Virus record (IMG/VR): IMGVR_UViG_3300000265_000008
Location: 1-36,890 of that record
DNA length: 36,890 bases
Reading direction: 5' to 3' (one strand)
Source of the DNA: a virus
Shown: positions 1 to 9,172 of the stretch, one piece after another
How the letters are laid out: each line of letters opens with the position of its first letter
Position numbering within the stretch: position 1 is the first letter of the stretch
Translations under genes and position numbers: made by a program
Notes under the pieces: model-generated
Databases searched by the model: none
What the model was told of the DNA's origin: nothing
What the model saw: only the letters and a program-made list of their open reading frames with translations

Positions 1-3000
1 AATCGTACCCAGCACGAGGATATGATTTATTGATTGGAGCAGATTCTCCTTCAGGTTGACAAGAGAATGTTAATGAAGCATCGGCAACTTTAATATAATC
101 ACCTTCAGTGAAGTTATGATTAGCAATTGTTAAAGTTACGAGACCAACTAAAGCATCATAATTGGCATCAGTTACTGTATGATCAGAAGAACCAACATTT
201 GTGATAGATATAGAACTACCAGAGAAAGAATCTATACCGGGGCGTGGTAGACTTCCTCCATCAAATACTAGTGAGTTGTCTGTTATAATAATTCCACGAC
301 CAACACCCAATCCATGCTGACCAATATCGAGAACTAAATCTCCTGATCCAGAATCATAACTGCCAGATGTTGGTTGGAAATCTACATTCTCGGCAGACTT
401 GCCTGCATTAATTGTAATTGTAGTATCAGTAACTGCTGAGATGGGAATAGATCTACCAGCAAATGGATCAATACCAGGACGAGGATAAGTCTTAATAGAC
501 TGATTTCCATCCATGCCGCAAGTAAACGACAAGGAGTTGTCATCAAGTACAATACCTGCACCAATGTATAGACTATGCGTTCCGATAGTTAACGTTACTT
601 CTCCAGAAGCAGGATCATATGTAGCATCTGTAGGAGTAAACTGTACGTCTGCTGCTGATGCCCCCACACTTACACGAAGTGTATTAGTATCTACTACTGT
701 TACAGGTAGATCACTATCAAATGCTGTTTGACCAGCAGATGGCAAATAATGTTCAGTCTTGTTGCTATCCATAGCACAAGTGAACGTAAATGACTGAGGA
801 GCAATTCTCATGGAGTTGCCAGATCCAGTCAATCCATGACCAGTTACAGTAACATCAAAGTTACCTGTAGCAGGATCATATACAGCATTAGAAGGAGTAA
901 ATAGTTCCTCTAGAACAGCACCAACGTCAGGAAGAATATTCCAATCCTCAAATCTAGATGCAGAGAAAGGACTATCTAAATCAATTTCTTCAGGAACAAC
1001 AAAAGTTCCATTCGCTAATGCAGAAGCAAAGGTGTGTGATACACCAGCAGCAGTCCCAGCATCACCAACATTTACAGTAATAAGAGTATTAGCACCGGAA
1101 GTAGATACCGCAGTAACTAAAGTGCTCTTGCCGTAATTGCGATCTGTTGGTGTTGGACTTGCATGAGTTCCAGCACCACTACCAGGATCGCATGTGAATA
1201 TGAGAGCACCTTCTTTAAATGCAACTCTATCTCTATTTGCTACAGGAACAAATGTTAGACCCGATGTTGCTACAGTAAGAACTACATCTCCATTTGTTGA
1301 ATCGTATGTAGCGTTAGATGGCGTAGCCTCGAAGTAATTTCCATTTGTCCAGTTACGCATCGCTTGGCGAGCGTACTTACGTGCTTGTCTGAAAGCATAG
1401 ATAGTTGCTCCTAATTGTGCCTCAGGAACTCCTGTAAGTGCTTGTCCAGTGTAATAGTTTTCAGCAGCATTAACAATGCCTCCATTTCCACCTAAAGCAA
1501 GATCTCTAATCAAACCAGATAGAACTAGTTCAATATCTCTCTTGCACTTATATGCTCTATCTGTAGATAGTTTTAGAGCAGGATAGAAAGCAATTGCGTC
1601 TCTATATGATTGATCAGCGATTAGCGTTTTGTTTCTAGAAATTAAATAAGCAGCATCTAGATATGTTCCATTAGTATTATTAGCAAGAATATCATTAAAC
1701 AGATAAACTAGAGTATTGATAGATGTTTCTACATCAGCACAAACTGGAGTACCAGCAGTTGTATTAATTACACTTTGATCTTTATATCTGCTTACGGAAG
1801 AATATTTTGGTAGATATTCTGAATTATCAGAAGTTCCATCTCCTGTAATCCAATTCCTCATTGCAAGAATAGTCAACTGTCTAGCATATTCAAATGCTCT
1901 TACAGTTTGAATAATTTCATTATCTACATATCTAATCCTAGATCCAGCAATATAATACTTTGCTGCTTCAATAACATGAGCATTAGATCCATACTCAAGA
2001 TCCATTAGAATGGCATTTACAAAGTGTCCTACATCTCTATAGCACTTGGAATCTCCGCCAGGAATATTGAATCCAGGATAAATCTTTTGACCCTGAGAAC
2101 ATGAAATTACAATATCTTCAATTTTAACAACTTTGCCATCTTTTAGTCCAGGGATTCCTGCAGTGGCAACGGTTCCAATACCTGTAGTATTACTGTATAC
2201 AAATCCAGTTACAGAATATTCAGTTCCTCCAAATGTTACTGTTCCGCCAGAAACATAGGTGTGAACAAAATCATTAGGATTGGTTCTTACTTGGAAAGTA
2301 TTTAGAGAAGTATTAACATTTTCTACAGCAAAATGTTTTTTAGCAAACTGATCATTTAGTTTTAAAACAACTTCATCTTTGATAAACTCAATATTATTTC
2401 TAATTAAATTACAAGCATCTTGATATCTTCTAGATACATATGATGCTCTAGAAAATTTATTTGGAGAGTTGAGCAAAGATAATGTCATGTAAGACATTGC
2501 AGACCTTACTTCAACAATTCCCGTTGGTTGATAATTATCTGTACTGATAGCTGTAGTTTTTTTAGGAATAATAAATCTTCTGGATCTACCATCAGCATCT
2601 CTCAGGATTTTATAGATTCTCTGCTTACCATTAAGGAAAGAAAGATCTGGTCCAGAAGATGGCAACCCATTTATTTCAATTTCTTGACCTTCTTTGAAAT
2701 CATGTACGTTTGTTCTTCCTACCAGAGCATTTGTATAGAAAACAATGCCACCTAAATCTTCAGCATTTCCTTCTACCTCAGATCCAAAACCACCTTGAGA
2801 AACTTCAGGAGTTCCTTGCTTAGAGAAATCAATTCTTGTAATAGGTAAAGCTGAAGTGTAATCAGTTCCAGTCTCTACGACTTCACCTTCAGAACGAATA
2901 GATTTGATATCGATAGAAACAAACTCATAAGCGTCTCTCAGGAACGTAAGATCTGCAGTTCCATTACTTACTGTGCCGGAAGTATGAGTCGGAATCCCGG

Positions 3001-4633
3001 ATCCAGTGGTGCCACTAGTAGCAACAGCATATACGTTACCAACTGCCCATAGAAGTTGACCTGCTGTTACAGAAGATTCTTCAACAAACTTGATTGTACC
3101 ATCACCACCAAATTGGAAAGTTTCGCCTGTACTAAAAGTACTATTTGTAACATCAATAGAAGATTCACCATTTACATATGCATTCGGTCCAGTTGTTTCA
3201 CTAAACGATAAATCAAAAAGTCTACCCTCTGCACCAGTGTTAACACCTCTAATAGGAATCCCATTAACTAAGTTAGCAAGACCAGTGTTTGTTTGAAACT
3301 GTACATTAATTCTTGGTGGACCAAAGATCTGGTGACCAATAGGTAGTGTCCTACCAAAATCTCCGCCAGATTCTTTGTCAAAATAGATTCTCTGTTTATC
3401 ATCAAACACCATGGCAAAATCCCATGTTGCTATTGGATCGCCATTAGAATCAATCTGATCGCGGAATGTAATACCGGTTAGATAGTTTTTATCTCCAAAC
3501 TTAAATACGTGCTTGTTGGGGTTCTGTGGTCTAACAAGAACTAAACGTAAGTTATCTCCAACAATAGAACAATCAGGTGGAATAGAAACTGGATTGTTTT
3601 CTACATAGTCTCCTCCAGAAATAATGACAGTTTCTTTTATACCTTGAGTAGACCAAGCAATTTGACATGCTCTCTTGATTGTTCTGACTGGGTTGACAGC
3701 AGAACGACCATCATTTAGATCATTACCAATTTGCTGCGAAACATAGATACGACCACCAACGTCATTTGTTGCTAGATTCAGAACATACTCTGTAGTAGCA
3801 ATCTTGTCAGATCTATCTCCCAGTTTTGGAGTAATAGATCTTGGGAAAATGCCAGCATCTCCAGTTTCTGCGAAGTATGGTTGATTGCTGTCATTTACTC
3901 TAAAACCAATATGCTTTAATTGAGCATCACCGTTTTCTTCAATTCCATCAATATGAATTGGAGGAGTATTGCCAGTTAGACCTGCCGTAGTTACTTGATA
4001 TACATTAGTCTCATGATACCTGTAATCACCTACCTGAATAATAGTATTTTGTGCCCAAGGAATTCCTGTATTATTCTGGAAAGTTTTTAAATTAGGAGAT
4101 CTAAAATTAGTGTCTGCAGTTACAAAGTTATCAATATCCAGGTTTAGGATACGAGCTGTATCTGAAATAATCGAAGTAGATGTTCTTATGGCACCATTAA
4201 CATCAAGTTCAAATAAAACTTCATCTAGAAAAGATTCGGCAGAAACACCTGTTCCACCTCCTCCACTAAACGTTACGATAGGAGCAGTTTCATAACCATC
4301 ACCAGGATTATCTACAACAATTGCGGTTACAGAACCATTAATAATAACAGCGGATGATTGGGCTCGGATAAAAGGTGGTCTAGTAGGTTCACTAAGTTCT
4401 ACCGTTGGCGGTAGGGTATATCCACTTCCTCCTGAAAGAAGATTAATTTTTTCGACTCTTCTCCCAGTTCTGTTAATACCTACTCTAGGTAATGCTGTCT
4501 CAGATAATTGAGCTCTAAAAATCTCTTTTTCTTGAGCACCAGAACCAGTTCTAATCGTAAATTCGGATGATCCGTAAACAGATGGATTTACGCCAGAGAT
4601 TCTTTCGCTATCCGAGTTAAACTTAAAGCTCAT
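1..4633 (-). CDS. large tail-fibre/baseplate structural protein, 3' end cut by window
   Basis: The frame is open from an ATG at 4633 to the left edge (1544 codons), so the C-terminus is missing. The N-terminus reads MSFKFNSDSERISGV. Two Gly-rich beta units (LSGGSGYTLPP and NPGDGYETAP) lie at about residues 65-125. Around residues 299-390 a segment with GNDLNDGRSA, RTIKRAC, VIISGGDYVENNP and IPPDCSIVGDN looks like the start of a right-handed beta-helix, as in pectate-lyase-like phage fibres. Two related helical segments beginning C-Y-R-D and C-K-R-D and ending in A-M-R-N-W lie at about residues 863-932 and 1029-1096. Beta repeats follow. It sits last in the late structural run, behind its own promoter-like site. 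A virion fibre or peripheral baseplate protein is the best reading; the exact T4 counterpart is unclear. Confidence 0.85.
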   Translation of the reverse strand, partial: MSFKFNSDSERISGVNPSVYGSSEFTIRTGSGAQEKEIFRAQLSETALPRVGINRTGRRVEKINLLSGGSGYTLPPTVELSEPTRPPFIRAQSSAVIINGSVTAIVVDNPGDGYETAPIVTFSGGGGTGVSAESFLDEVLFELDVNGAIRTSTSIISDTARILNLDIDNFVTADTNFRSPNLKTFQNNTGIPWAQNTIIQVGDYRYHETNVYQVTTAGLTGNTPPIHIDGIEENGDAQLKHIGFRVNDSNQPYFAETGDAGIFPRSITPKLGDRSDKIATTEYVLNLATNDVGGRIYVSQQIGNDLNDGRSAVNPVRTIKRACQIAWSTQGIKETVIISGGDYVENNPVSIPPDCSIVGDNLRLVLVRPQNPNKHVFKFGDKNYLTGITFRDQIDSNGDPIATWDFAMVFDDKQRIYFDKESGGDFGRTLPIGHQIFGPPRINVQFQTNTGLANLVNGIPIRGVNTGAEGRLFDLSFSETTGPNAYVNGESSIDVTNSTFSTGETFQFGGDGTIKFVEESSVTAGQLLWAVGNVYAVATSGTTGSGIPTHTSGTVSNGTADLTFLRDAYEFVSIDIKSIRSEGEVVETGTDYTSALPITRIDFSKQGTPEVSQGGFGSEVEGNAEDLGGIVFYTNALVGRTNVHDFKEGQEIEINGLPSSGPDLSFLNGKQRIYKILRDADGRSRRFIIPKKTTAISTDNYQPTGIVEVRSAMSYMTLSLLNSPNKFSRASYVSRRYQDACNLIRNNIEFIKDEVVLKLNDQFAKKHFAVENVNTSLNTFQVRTNPNDFVHTYVSGGTVTFGGTEYSVTGFVYSNTTGIGTVATAGIPGLKDGKVVKIEDIVISCSQGQKIYPGFNIPGGDSKCYRDVGHFVNAILMDLEYGSNAHVIEAAKYYIAGSRIRYVDNEIIQTVRAFEYARQLTILAMRNWITGDGTSDNSEYLPKYSSVSRYKDQSVINTTAGTPVCADVETSINTLVYLFNDILANNTNGTYLDAAYLISRNKTLIADQSYRDAIAFYPALKLSTDRAYKCKRDIELVLSGLIRDLALGGNGGIVNAAENYYTGQALTGVPEAQLGATIYAFRQARKYARQAMRNWTNGNYFEATPSNATYDSTNGDVVLTVATSGLTFVPVANRDRVAFKEGALIFTCDPGSGAGTHASPTPTDRNYGKSTLVTAVSTSGANTLITVNVGDAGTAAGVSHTFASALANGTFVVPEEIDLDSPFSASRFEDWNILPDVGAVLEELFTPSNAVYDPATGNFDVTVTGHGLTGSGNSMRIAPQSFTFTCAMDSNKTEHYLPSAGQTAFDSDLPVTVVDTNTLRVSVGASAADVQFTPTDATYDPASGEVTLTIGTHSLYIGAGIVLDDNSLSFTCGMDGNQSIKTYPRPGIDPFAGRSIPISAVTDTTITINAGKSAENVDFQPTSGSYDSGSGDLVLDIGQHGLGVGRGIIITDNSLVFDGGSLPRPGIDSFSGSSISITNVGSSDHTVTDANYDALVGLVTLTIANHNFTEGDYIKVADASLTFSCQPEGESAPINKSYPRAGYD
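134..1335 (-). repeat. tandem beta repeats inside the partial fibre-like gene
   Basis: At the protein level a unit recurs at least five times, starting near 1335, 903, 642, 380 and 182. Each has the pattern A-x-Y-D-x-x-x-G-x-[VL]-x-[VL]-x-[VI], for example NAVYDPATG, DATYDPASGEVTL, GSYDSGSGDLVL and ANYDALVGLVTL. Most copies are followed by H-[GSN]-L or H-N-F, a segment D-N-S-L-x-F and a Y-P-R-x-G-x-D motif. The two middle intervals are about 260 nt. The array continues out of the window. Such Ig-like or beta-sandwich arrays commonly lengthen phage fibres. Confidence 0.7.
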
Positions 4634-4666
4634 GTTACCGCTCTAAACCGCTTTTTTTCCTACCTA

Positions 4667-4674
4667 TATTTAGC
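4667..4674 (-). promoter_or_regulatory. late-promoter-like element GCTAAATA
   Basis: The minus strand reads GCTAAATA followed by TAGG, ending 34 nt upstream of the ATG at 4633 and just past the stop of the preceding gene. It differs by one base from the T4/cyanophage late -10 element (T/N)ATAAATA, and the identical octamer precedes the gp25 gene. Between it and the start is a purine-rich stretch with AGGTAGGAAA. Called on position and similarity; not an exact consensus match. Confidence 0.45.
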
Positions 4675-4675
4675 A

Positions 4676-5194
4676 TTAAGACCAAGTAATAGATACAACT
4701 TCTGTAGAAGCAACCCATTTAACTGTTTCGGTAGTTCCTGTTCTCGAAGTAGTATAACTATATCTGTTTGCAGATCCACTATCATATCCATTGATTGACC
4801 ATTCTTGTCCATTTGGGATGGTATCTCTAATAATAGTATCTAATTCGCCAATTTCTTGTACATTTCCAGCTCCACCAACAGTTACTGCAGATTCAATTTT
4901 AACAACATAAAATCCTCCCCCATTAGAATTAGATGCTACCACAGTTCCTGTGATAAAATTAATGGTATTATTGGGTAGAAAAATCTGTTCCGATGTACCA
5001 CCGAGCGGACCAAGTGATAAAACTCCCGTGTTTGTACCACTCAAAATATATTTTGTGGTGGTGGCATTAGAAAAATTATAGTTCTTAATTTCTAATGTGT
5101 TTACATTAGTAAAATTTTTGAAATTATCTACAATCTCCGACTTACCTACAGAAAATCCTCCTGTAGAATCAAAATTTCTTAAGTTGGTTGCCAT
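4676..5194 (-). CDS. 172-residue virion structural protein
   Basis: The start at 5194 is supported by a strong ribosome binding site (AGGAG, about 11 nt upstream) and by tight packing 5 nt after the stop of the 1263-residue gene. The protein begins MATNLRNFDSTGGFSVGKS and is rich in Asn, Thr, Ser and Gly with alternating beta-type segments. It has no signal peptide, membrane segment or catalytic motif that I can see. The middle (FYVVKIESAVTVGGAG) resembles a small beta-sandwich, and the end reads VVSITWS. Position between two fibre or baseplate genes and shared late transcription suggest a virion protein, perhaps a fibre attachment or decoration piece. I do not recognise a named family. Confidence 0.8.
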   Translation of the reverse strand: MATNLRNFDSTGGFSVGKSEIVDNFKNFTNVNTLEIKNYNFSNATTTKYILSGTNTGVLSLGPLGGTSEQIFLPNNTINFITGTVVASNSNGGGFYVVKIESAVTVGGAGNVQEIGELDTIIRDTIPNGQEWSINGYDSGSANRYSYTTSRTGTTETVKWVASTEVVSITWS

Positions 5195-5199
5195 TTAAA

Positions 5200-8100
5200 T
5201 TAACTCCTGTAAGTCGTAGATACTGCTTTAATATTTACCAATTCAGTATTTAGTACATCATCAGTCAATTCTATAGTAGCAATTAAATCTCCACTAGGAT
5301 TAAATGTAAAAGTTGTACTGATAATTTCTACACCAGTGGAAATATTTCCATATTCTGTATGAAAAATGTCAAGATTTTTATGAGTAATTAAATACTCATA
5401 TACTTCTCTATCAAGAGAAGATTGATTGAAGACTGAAATAATTAATTTTGATGAAGACCTCAATGTCGGATCTAAAACAAAAGTTGTTCCTGAATTGTTA
5501 GATCCTTTAGTTAACGTAAACTCACTAGAAGTTACCATGTAATCTCTTTGGTTAAACATGGTCATGTCTTTATCAATTAAAGTCATGTAAGAACTTGTAG
5601 ATGTTGCAAATCCAGTATTGATCTTAATATCACCATCCGTCGTTAGTCTTAGTAAAGGTGTTGTTACCAATCCAGTAGCATGACCAAGATCCAAATTATC
5701 TCTAGATGTAAATATAAAACTGTCTAAAGGATTATCACTATTATTTCGGATATTCATAGAACTAACAAAATCTACTTCTTGACAATCAATACTTAGTGTA
5801 TCTAATGTGGAAGCATCAATAGTGTTAATATTAATAAGATTAACACTAGATTGATTGACATTTAAAGAATTGACTCCTTCGTTATAGAAGAATAAAATAT
5901 TTTCATCGGCACCAGCAGTAGTTTCTGGAATAATATATGTATTGCCATCAACATCTCTAACACCACCTAGAGATGACCATGTAGTAGAACTAGCAACATA
6001 TCCTTCATACTGTGTAGTTTCAGTATTAAATCTAATAGATCCTGAAGATGGAGTTCCTCTCTGTGATGTAGTGCCAGCAGGAATAGCAAAAGAAGATGTA
6101 GAAACAAGTTTTACTTTTTGTCCAGAGTTTGGTTGTATAAGTAAATCACTTGTGTCAGTAGAAATTTTATTGGAATCAATTCTAATTTCATTACCAACAG
6201 ATAACTGTGATCCTGGAGCAATTTTTACTTCATCAATTTCGCTAAATGTTATATCATCGACAGCAATGGCAAACCATGTGAACTCTGCTGTTCCCGATGT
6301 AGCTACTCCCGAAGTATGAACAGGTTCAGATCCAGATGTACCAGAAGTTCCATCTGATGTTACTTGATACAGATTTTTTTGATATCTAACATAATCATTT
6401 AAATTGTAAAAAGTATTTGTAGTAAAATTTACATATGGCGGTAGACCCGTCTTGGAAGAAGAAATATTCTTAACAGAAATAAAGTCTAACTTTTGAGGAG
6501 TTAGTTGTAGAGTATTGTTGCCATCATTATAAAAGTACAGAGTGTTATCATTAGCGCCTGTGGATGCTTCTGCTTCAATGTAAGTATTACCATCAATATC
6601 TCTAACACCACCTAGAGATGACCAGGCAGATGAAGCAGCACTGTATCCTTCATATTGTCCATTATCTGTATTAAATCTAATAGAACCATTTGCTGCTAAA
6701 GATGTTGGTCTTTGAGCAGAAGTACCTGATGGAATCTGGAGAGAAGTATTAGAATCTACTTTAACAATTTGTGAGATTGAAGGTGATAAAATAATATCAT
6801 TATTAATTGTAGATGCGATATTATTATTTTGAATAGTTAATTTATCTGAAGAATTAAAAGAACCATTAGTTTTCAGTTCTCCAGAAGTTGTGATATCTCC
6901 TGTAGATGCTACTACTTGGATTGTGGATCCAATATCAAAGTTCCCATTTACTTGAGTTTTATTTTCAGATGTAATGGTAAGATTAGATGATGATATTGAA
7001 GATGTATTAATATTATTTGCATCTAACAATAATGTCGTGATCTTGGTGCTGGCATTAATAGTAGGAATAGTTGCATTAGTTCCTACAAAAGAAGTTGCAC
7101 TAACTTCTCCAGTATCAATATCTAAAGTAACAGAATCAGAACTTCCGACACTATCTAATGTAATAACTAAACCAGAACCAAATGTTTTAGGATTATCTGG
7201 ATTTTGAGTAAAGAAATTATAATTAGGAGTAGAACCTCCATAACCATCTATATTCTGACTGTAATAATATAAGTTTGGTGTGTTGTCTGTAACATCAACT
7301 TCTATATAATCAGCACCTCTAAATACTCCTTCCGTATATTCAACACCGCCAAATCTTAGATTTGCTGTTCCATTTCCTGTTGGCAAGTCTGATAAAGTTA
7401 AGGTGGTAGAGTTATCAACAGATTCAACTACAGATCCCGCTTCAAGAACACCAGTTCCACTTTCAATTGAGACTGTCATCCCAACAGTGATTCCTGTGGT
7501 ACTAGATACAGTTAAAACTCTAGATCCGGTACTAAGTATTACAGCTACTTGATCTACATTTCCGAATATGCCGCCAGGTGTTTGCGAGAATGAGAATAAA
7601 TCTGCCTCAAATCCCGAGTAATTAAATCTATATCTACTACCAGAATAAATTGTAAGATCTCTGGCATACTTGACATCATCTGTTTCTACAGTGCCATAAT
7701 CACCAATTAAAAATTGATTTGAACTATCTACTGTAGAAATTTCAAATGTAGATCCAAGTGCTGCTCCCACAGCACCAATTCTTCCTCCAACTGCTTGATT
7801 GTCATCTTCTACTACAATAGAATCAATAATTCCGCCAGTTGAATAAACTTCTAAAACTAGAACGTTTGAATAAGTTGATACAGTTCCTACATTAATTTCT
7901 ACTCCAGAGATTCCTCCGATAGATCCAGCAGGAATACTAATAATTTCATTATCTACAAATAAATATCCGCTTGAGGAAACACTATCAATTTGAAGTTCTC
8001 CTGTAGTGTCTGTAGAAAGATCAAGTACAAGACCCGTACCAGATGATCCAGTTAAAGAAATTCCTGTAAAAACTTGACTGGCGGATCCAGTATAAATGTT

Positions 8101-8991
8101 GTTTAAAAATGGAGAAATAACTTCTCCTCCTACATTTACTACATTAGTACCTTCAGTAAATTCATTAACAGCAACTGCAGATACAAAATCAATTTTTATA
8201 ACATTTGATGTTGTTATTGTATAAAGAAACGGAGATGATAGATCAGAAGAGTTTACTGAAAGGGTATCATTTTCTACATATCCAAGACCACCAGATGAAA
8301 AGTCTACATTAGATACAGTATTGGTAGAACCAACTGTATAAGTAAAGGGAGTCGTTGGTGTTCCCAAAGATGCTGGTAAAGATAATACATCTCCAGTAAC
8401 ATATGATGTTCCATCATCAAAAATAGAAATATCAAAAGATGTTACAGAACCATCAGAACCAATAGTAATATCAGCAATTGCACCACTACCATTTCCTCCT
8501 GTTAATATAGTGTCTGGATAATCACCTTCTGTGTATCCAAGACCACTATTGGTAGTAGATCCAACATAAGGTATTACAGTGATGTTACCAATTGCTCCAG
8601 AACCAGAACCACCAACAAAACTAATTCCACTATAAACACCAGCATCATATCCAGATCCTCTAGATGATAAGACTATACCAGAAGTTATAGCAATCTGTTT
8701 TCTTACTACAGCATTTTTAAAAAAGACTCCTTCGGTCGGCCTAATATCAAATATTTTCTTAGAATTACTAACAAAACCTAATTCATTTTGAGAAACTTTA
8801 AATATTCCTAAAGTGGCATCAGTAGTAAATGCTAGAGATGGTTGTGTTCTAGATCCATCTCCTAATTTTAACAGACCAGTTGAAAGATCACTTCCACCCT
8901 GAGAAATGCCAAAAAGGTTTGTACCAATTTGGTTAATTTTTTTCCTTTGAATTTCAAAGGTGTCTGATTTAGCGACGTTAATTGCTGGCAT
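5200..8991 (-). CDS. 1263-residue virion/tail-fibre-like structural protein
   Basis: The protein starts MPAINVAKSDTFEIQRKK and next contains the GGSDLSTGLLKLGDG segment typical, from memory, of large cyanomyovirus structural proteins. Residues about 100-270 hold Gly-rich GSGY/GLGY beta units (SSRGSGYDAG, NSGLGYTEGDYP, SGGLGYVEND). The middle is a long Ser/Thr/Asn-rich beta region. Two copies of an 80-residue module (IRFNT..., EGY, W-S-S-L-G-G-V-R-D, F-Y-N-[DE]-G) occupy about residues 750-825 and 965-1040. The IRFNT/EGY motif is common in phage tail-fibre proteins. The start overlaps the preceding small gene by 14 nt, and a late promoter sits within that small gene. It probably contributes to baseplate-attached fibres; the receptor is unknown. 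Confidence 0.85.
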   Translation of the reverse strand: MPAINVAKSDTFEIQRKKINQIGTNLFGISQGGSDLSTGLLKLGDGSRTQPSLAFTTDATLGIFKVSQNELGFVSNSKKIFDIRPTEGVFFKNAVVRKQIAITSGIVLSSRGSGYDAGVYSGISFVGGSGSGAIGNITVIPYVGSTTNSGLGYTEGDYPDTILTGGNGSGAIADITIGSDGSVTSFDISIFDDGTSYVTGDVLSLPASLGTPTTPFTYTVGSTNTVSNVDFSSGGLGYVENDTLSVNSSDLSSPFLYTITTSNVIKIDFVSAVAVNEFTEGTNVVNVGGEVISPFLNNIYTGSASQVFTGISLTGSSGTGLVLDLSTDTTGELQIDSVSSSGYLFVDNEIISIPAGSIGGISGVEINVGTVSTYSNVLVLEVYSTGGIIDSIVVEDDNQAVGGRIGAVGAALGSTFEISTVDSSNQFLIGDYGTVETDDVKYARDLTIYSGSRYRFNYSGFEADLFSFSQTPGGIFGNVDQVAVILSTGSRVLTVSSTTGITVGMTVSIESGTGVLEAGSVVESVDNSTTLTLSDLPTGNGTANLRFGGVEYTEGVFRGADYIEVDVTDNTPNLYYYSQNIDGYGGSTPNYNFFTQNPDNPKTFGSGLVITLDSVGSSDSVTLDIDTGEVSATSFVGTNATIPTINASTKITTLLLDANNINTSSISSSNLTITSENKTQVNGNFDIGSTIQVVASTGDITTSGELKTNGSFNSSDKLTIQNNNIASTINNDIILSPSISQIVKVDSNTSLQIPSGTSAQRPTSLAANGSIRFNTDNGQYEGYSAASSAWSSLGGVRDIDGNTYIEAEASTGANDNTLYFYNDGNNTLQLTPQKLDFISVKNISSSKTGLPPYVNFTTNTFYNLNDYVRYQKNLYQVTSDGTSGTSGSEPVHTSGVATSGTAEFTWFAIAVDDITFSEIDEVKIAPGSQLSVGNEIRIDSNKISTDTSDLLIQPNSGQKVKLVSTSSFAIPAGTTSQRGTPSSGSIRFNTETTQYEGYVASSTTWSSLGGVRDVDGNTYIIPETTAGADENILFFYNEGVNSLNVNQSSVNLININTIDASTLDTLSIDCQEVDFVSSMNIRNNSDNPLDSFIFTSRDNLDLGHATGLVTTPLLRLTTDGDIKINTGFATSTSSYMTLIDKDMTMFNQRDYMVTSSEFTLTKGSNNSGTTFVLDPTLRSSSKLIISVFNQSSLDREVYEYLITHKNLDIFHTEYGNISTGVEIISTTFTFNPSGDLIATIELTDDVLNTELVNIKAVSTTYRS
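5860..6750 (-). repeat. intragenic duplication of an IRFNT/EGY fibre module
   Basis: Two diverged copies lie at about 6750-6510 and 6095-5860, roughly 650 nt apart. Shared residues include I-P-[SA]-G-T-[ST]-[AS]-Q-R, G-S-I-R-F-N-T, Q-Y-E-G-Y, W-S-S-L-G-G-V-R-D-[IV]-D-G-N-T-Y-I, G-A-[ND]-[DE]-N and F-Y-N-[DE]-G. The DNA retains a shared stretch (ctaacaccacctagagatga). This indicates an old in-frame duplication in a fibre-type protein. Confidence 0.75.
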
Positions 8992-9172
8992 TTCTTACGA
9001 TCTCTGCTAAAAGTTGCTTGATGTCAGATAGTTCTTCCTTCAATGTATTTATGTCACTCTTCATTGACAATATAGTTTGTGATGCAGATTTTTTGGGAGG
9101 CAACTGTTTATTAACAATTGCCCCTGTCTGTGGATCTCTATAAAGTTTATCGTGACCTTTTACTTTTATCAT
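8978..9172 (-). CDS. small coiled-coil protein of the structural operon (64 aa)
   Basis: The protein begins MIKVKGHDKLYRDPQTGAIV and then has a heptad-like C-terminal helix (residues about 35-62, ILSMKSDINTLKEEL..IKQLLAEI) typical of a coiled coil. Its ATG overlaps the stop of the 2757-residue gene by 4 nt (ATGA), and its 3' end overlaps the next gene by 14 nt, so it is very likely translated by coupling. Similar short proteins (charged N-terminus with LYRD..TGAI, then a coiled coil) are frequent in cyanomyovirus structural clusters. A role in trimer formation or fibre attachment is inference only. Confidence 0.8.
   Translation of the reverse strand: MIKVKGHDKLYRDPQTGAIVNKQLPPKKSASQTILSMKSDINTLKEELSDIKQLLAEIVRNASN
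9046..9053 (-). promoter_or_regulatory. late promoter CATAAATA upstream of the 1263-residue gene
   Basis: The minus strand reads CATAAATA, matching the cyanophage late -10 consensus NATAAATA. It lies inside the small coiled-coil gene, 54 nt upstream of the ATG at 8991, so the fibre-like gene can be transcribed independently of the giant gene before it. An A+T-rich coding sequence could produce the motif by chance. Confidence 0.5.

Noticed and set aside
1-4633. Diversity-generating retroelement acting on the fibre-like gene
   Set aside because: No reverse transcriptase gene and no template/variable repeat pair with adenine-biased changes is visible in the window.
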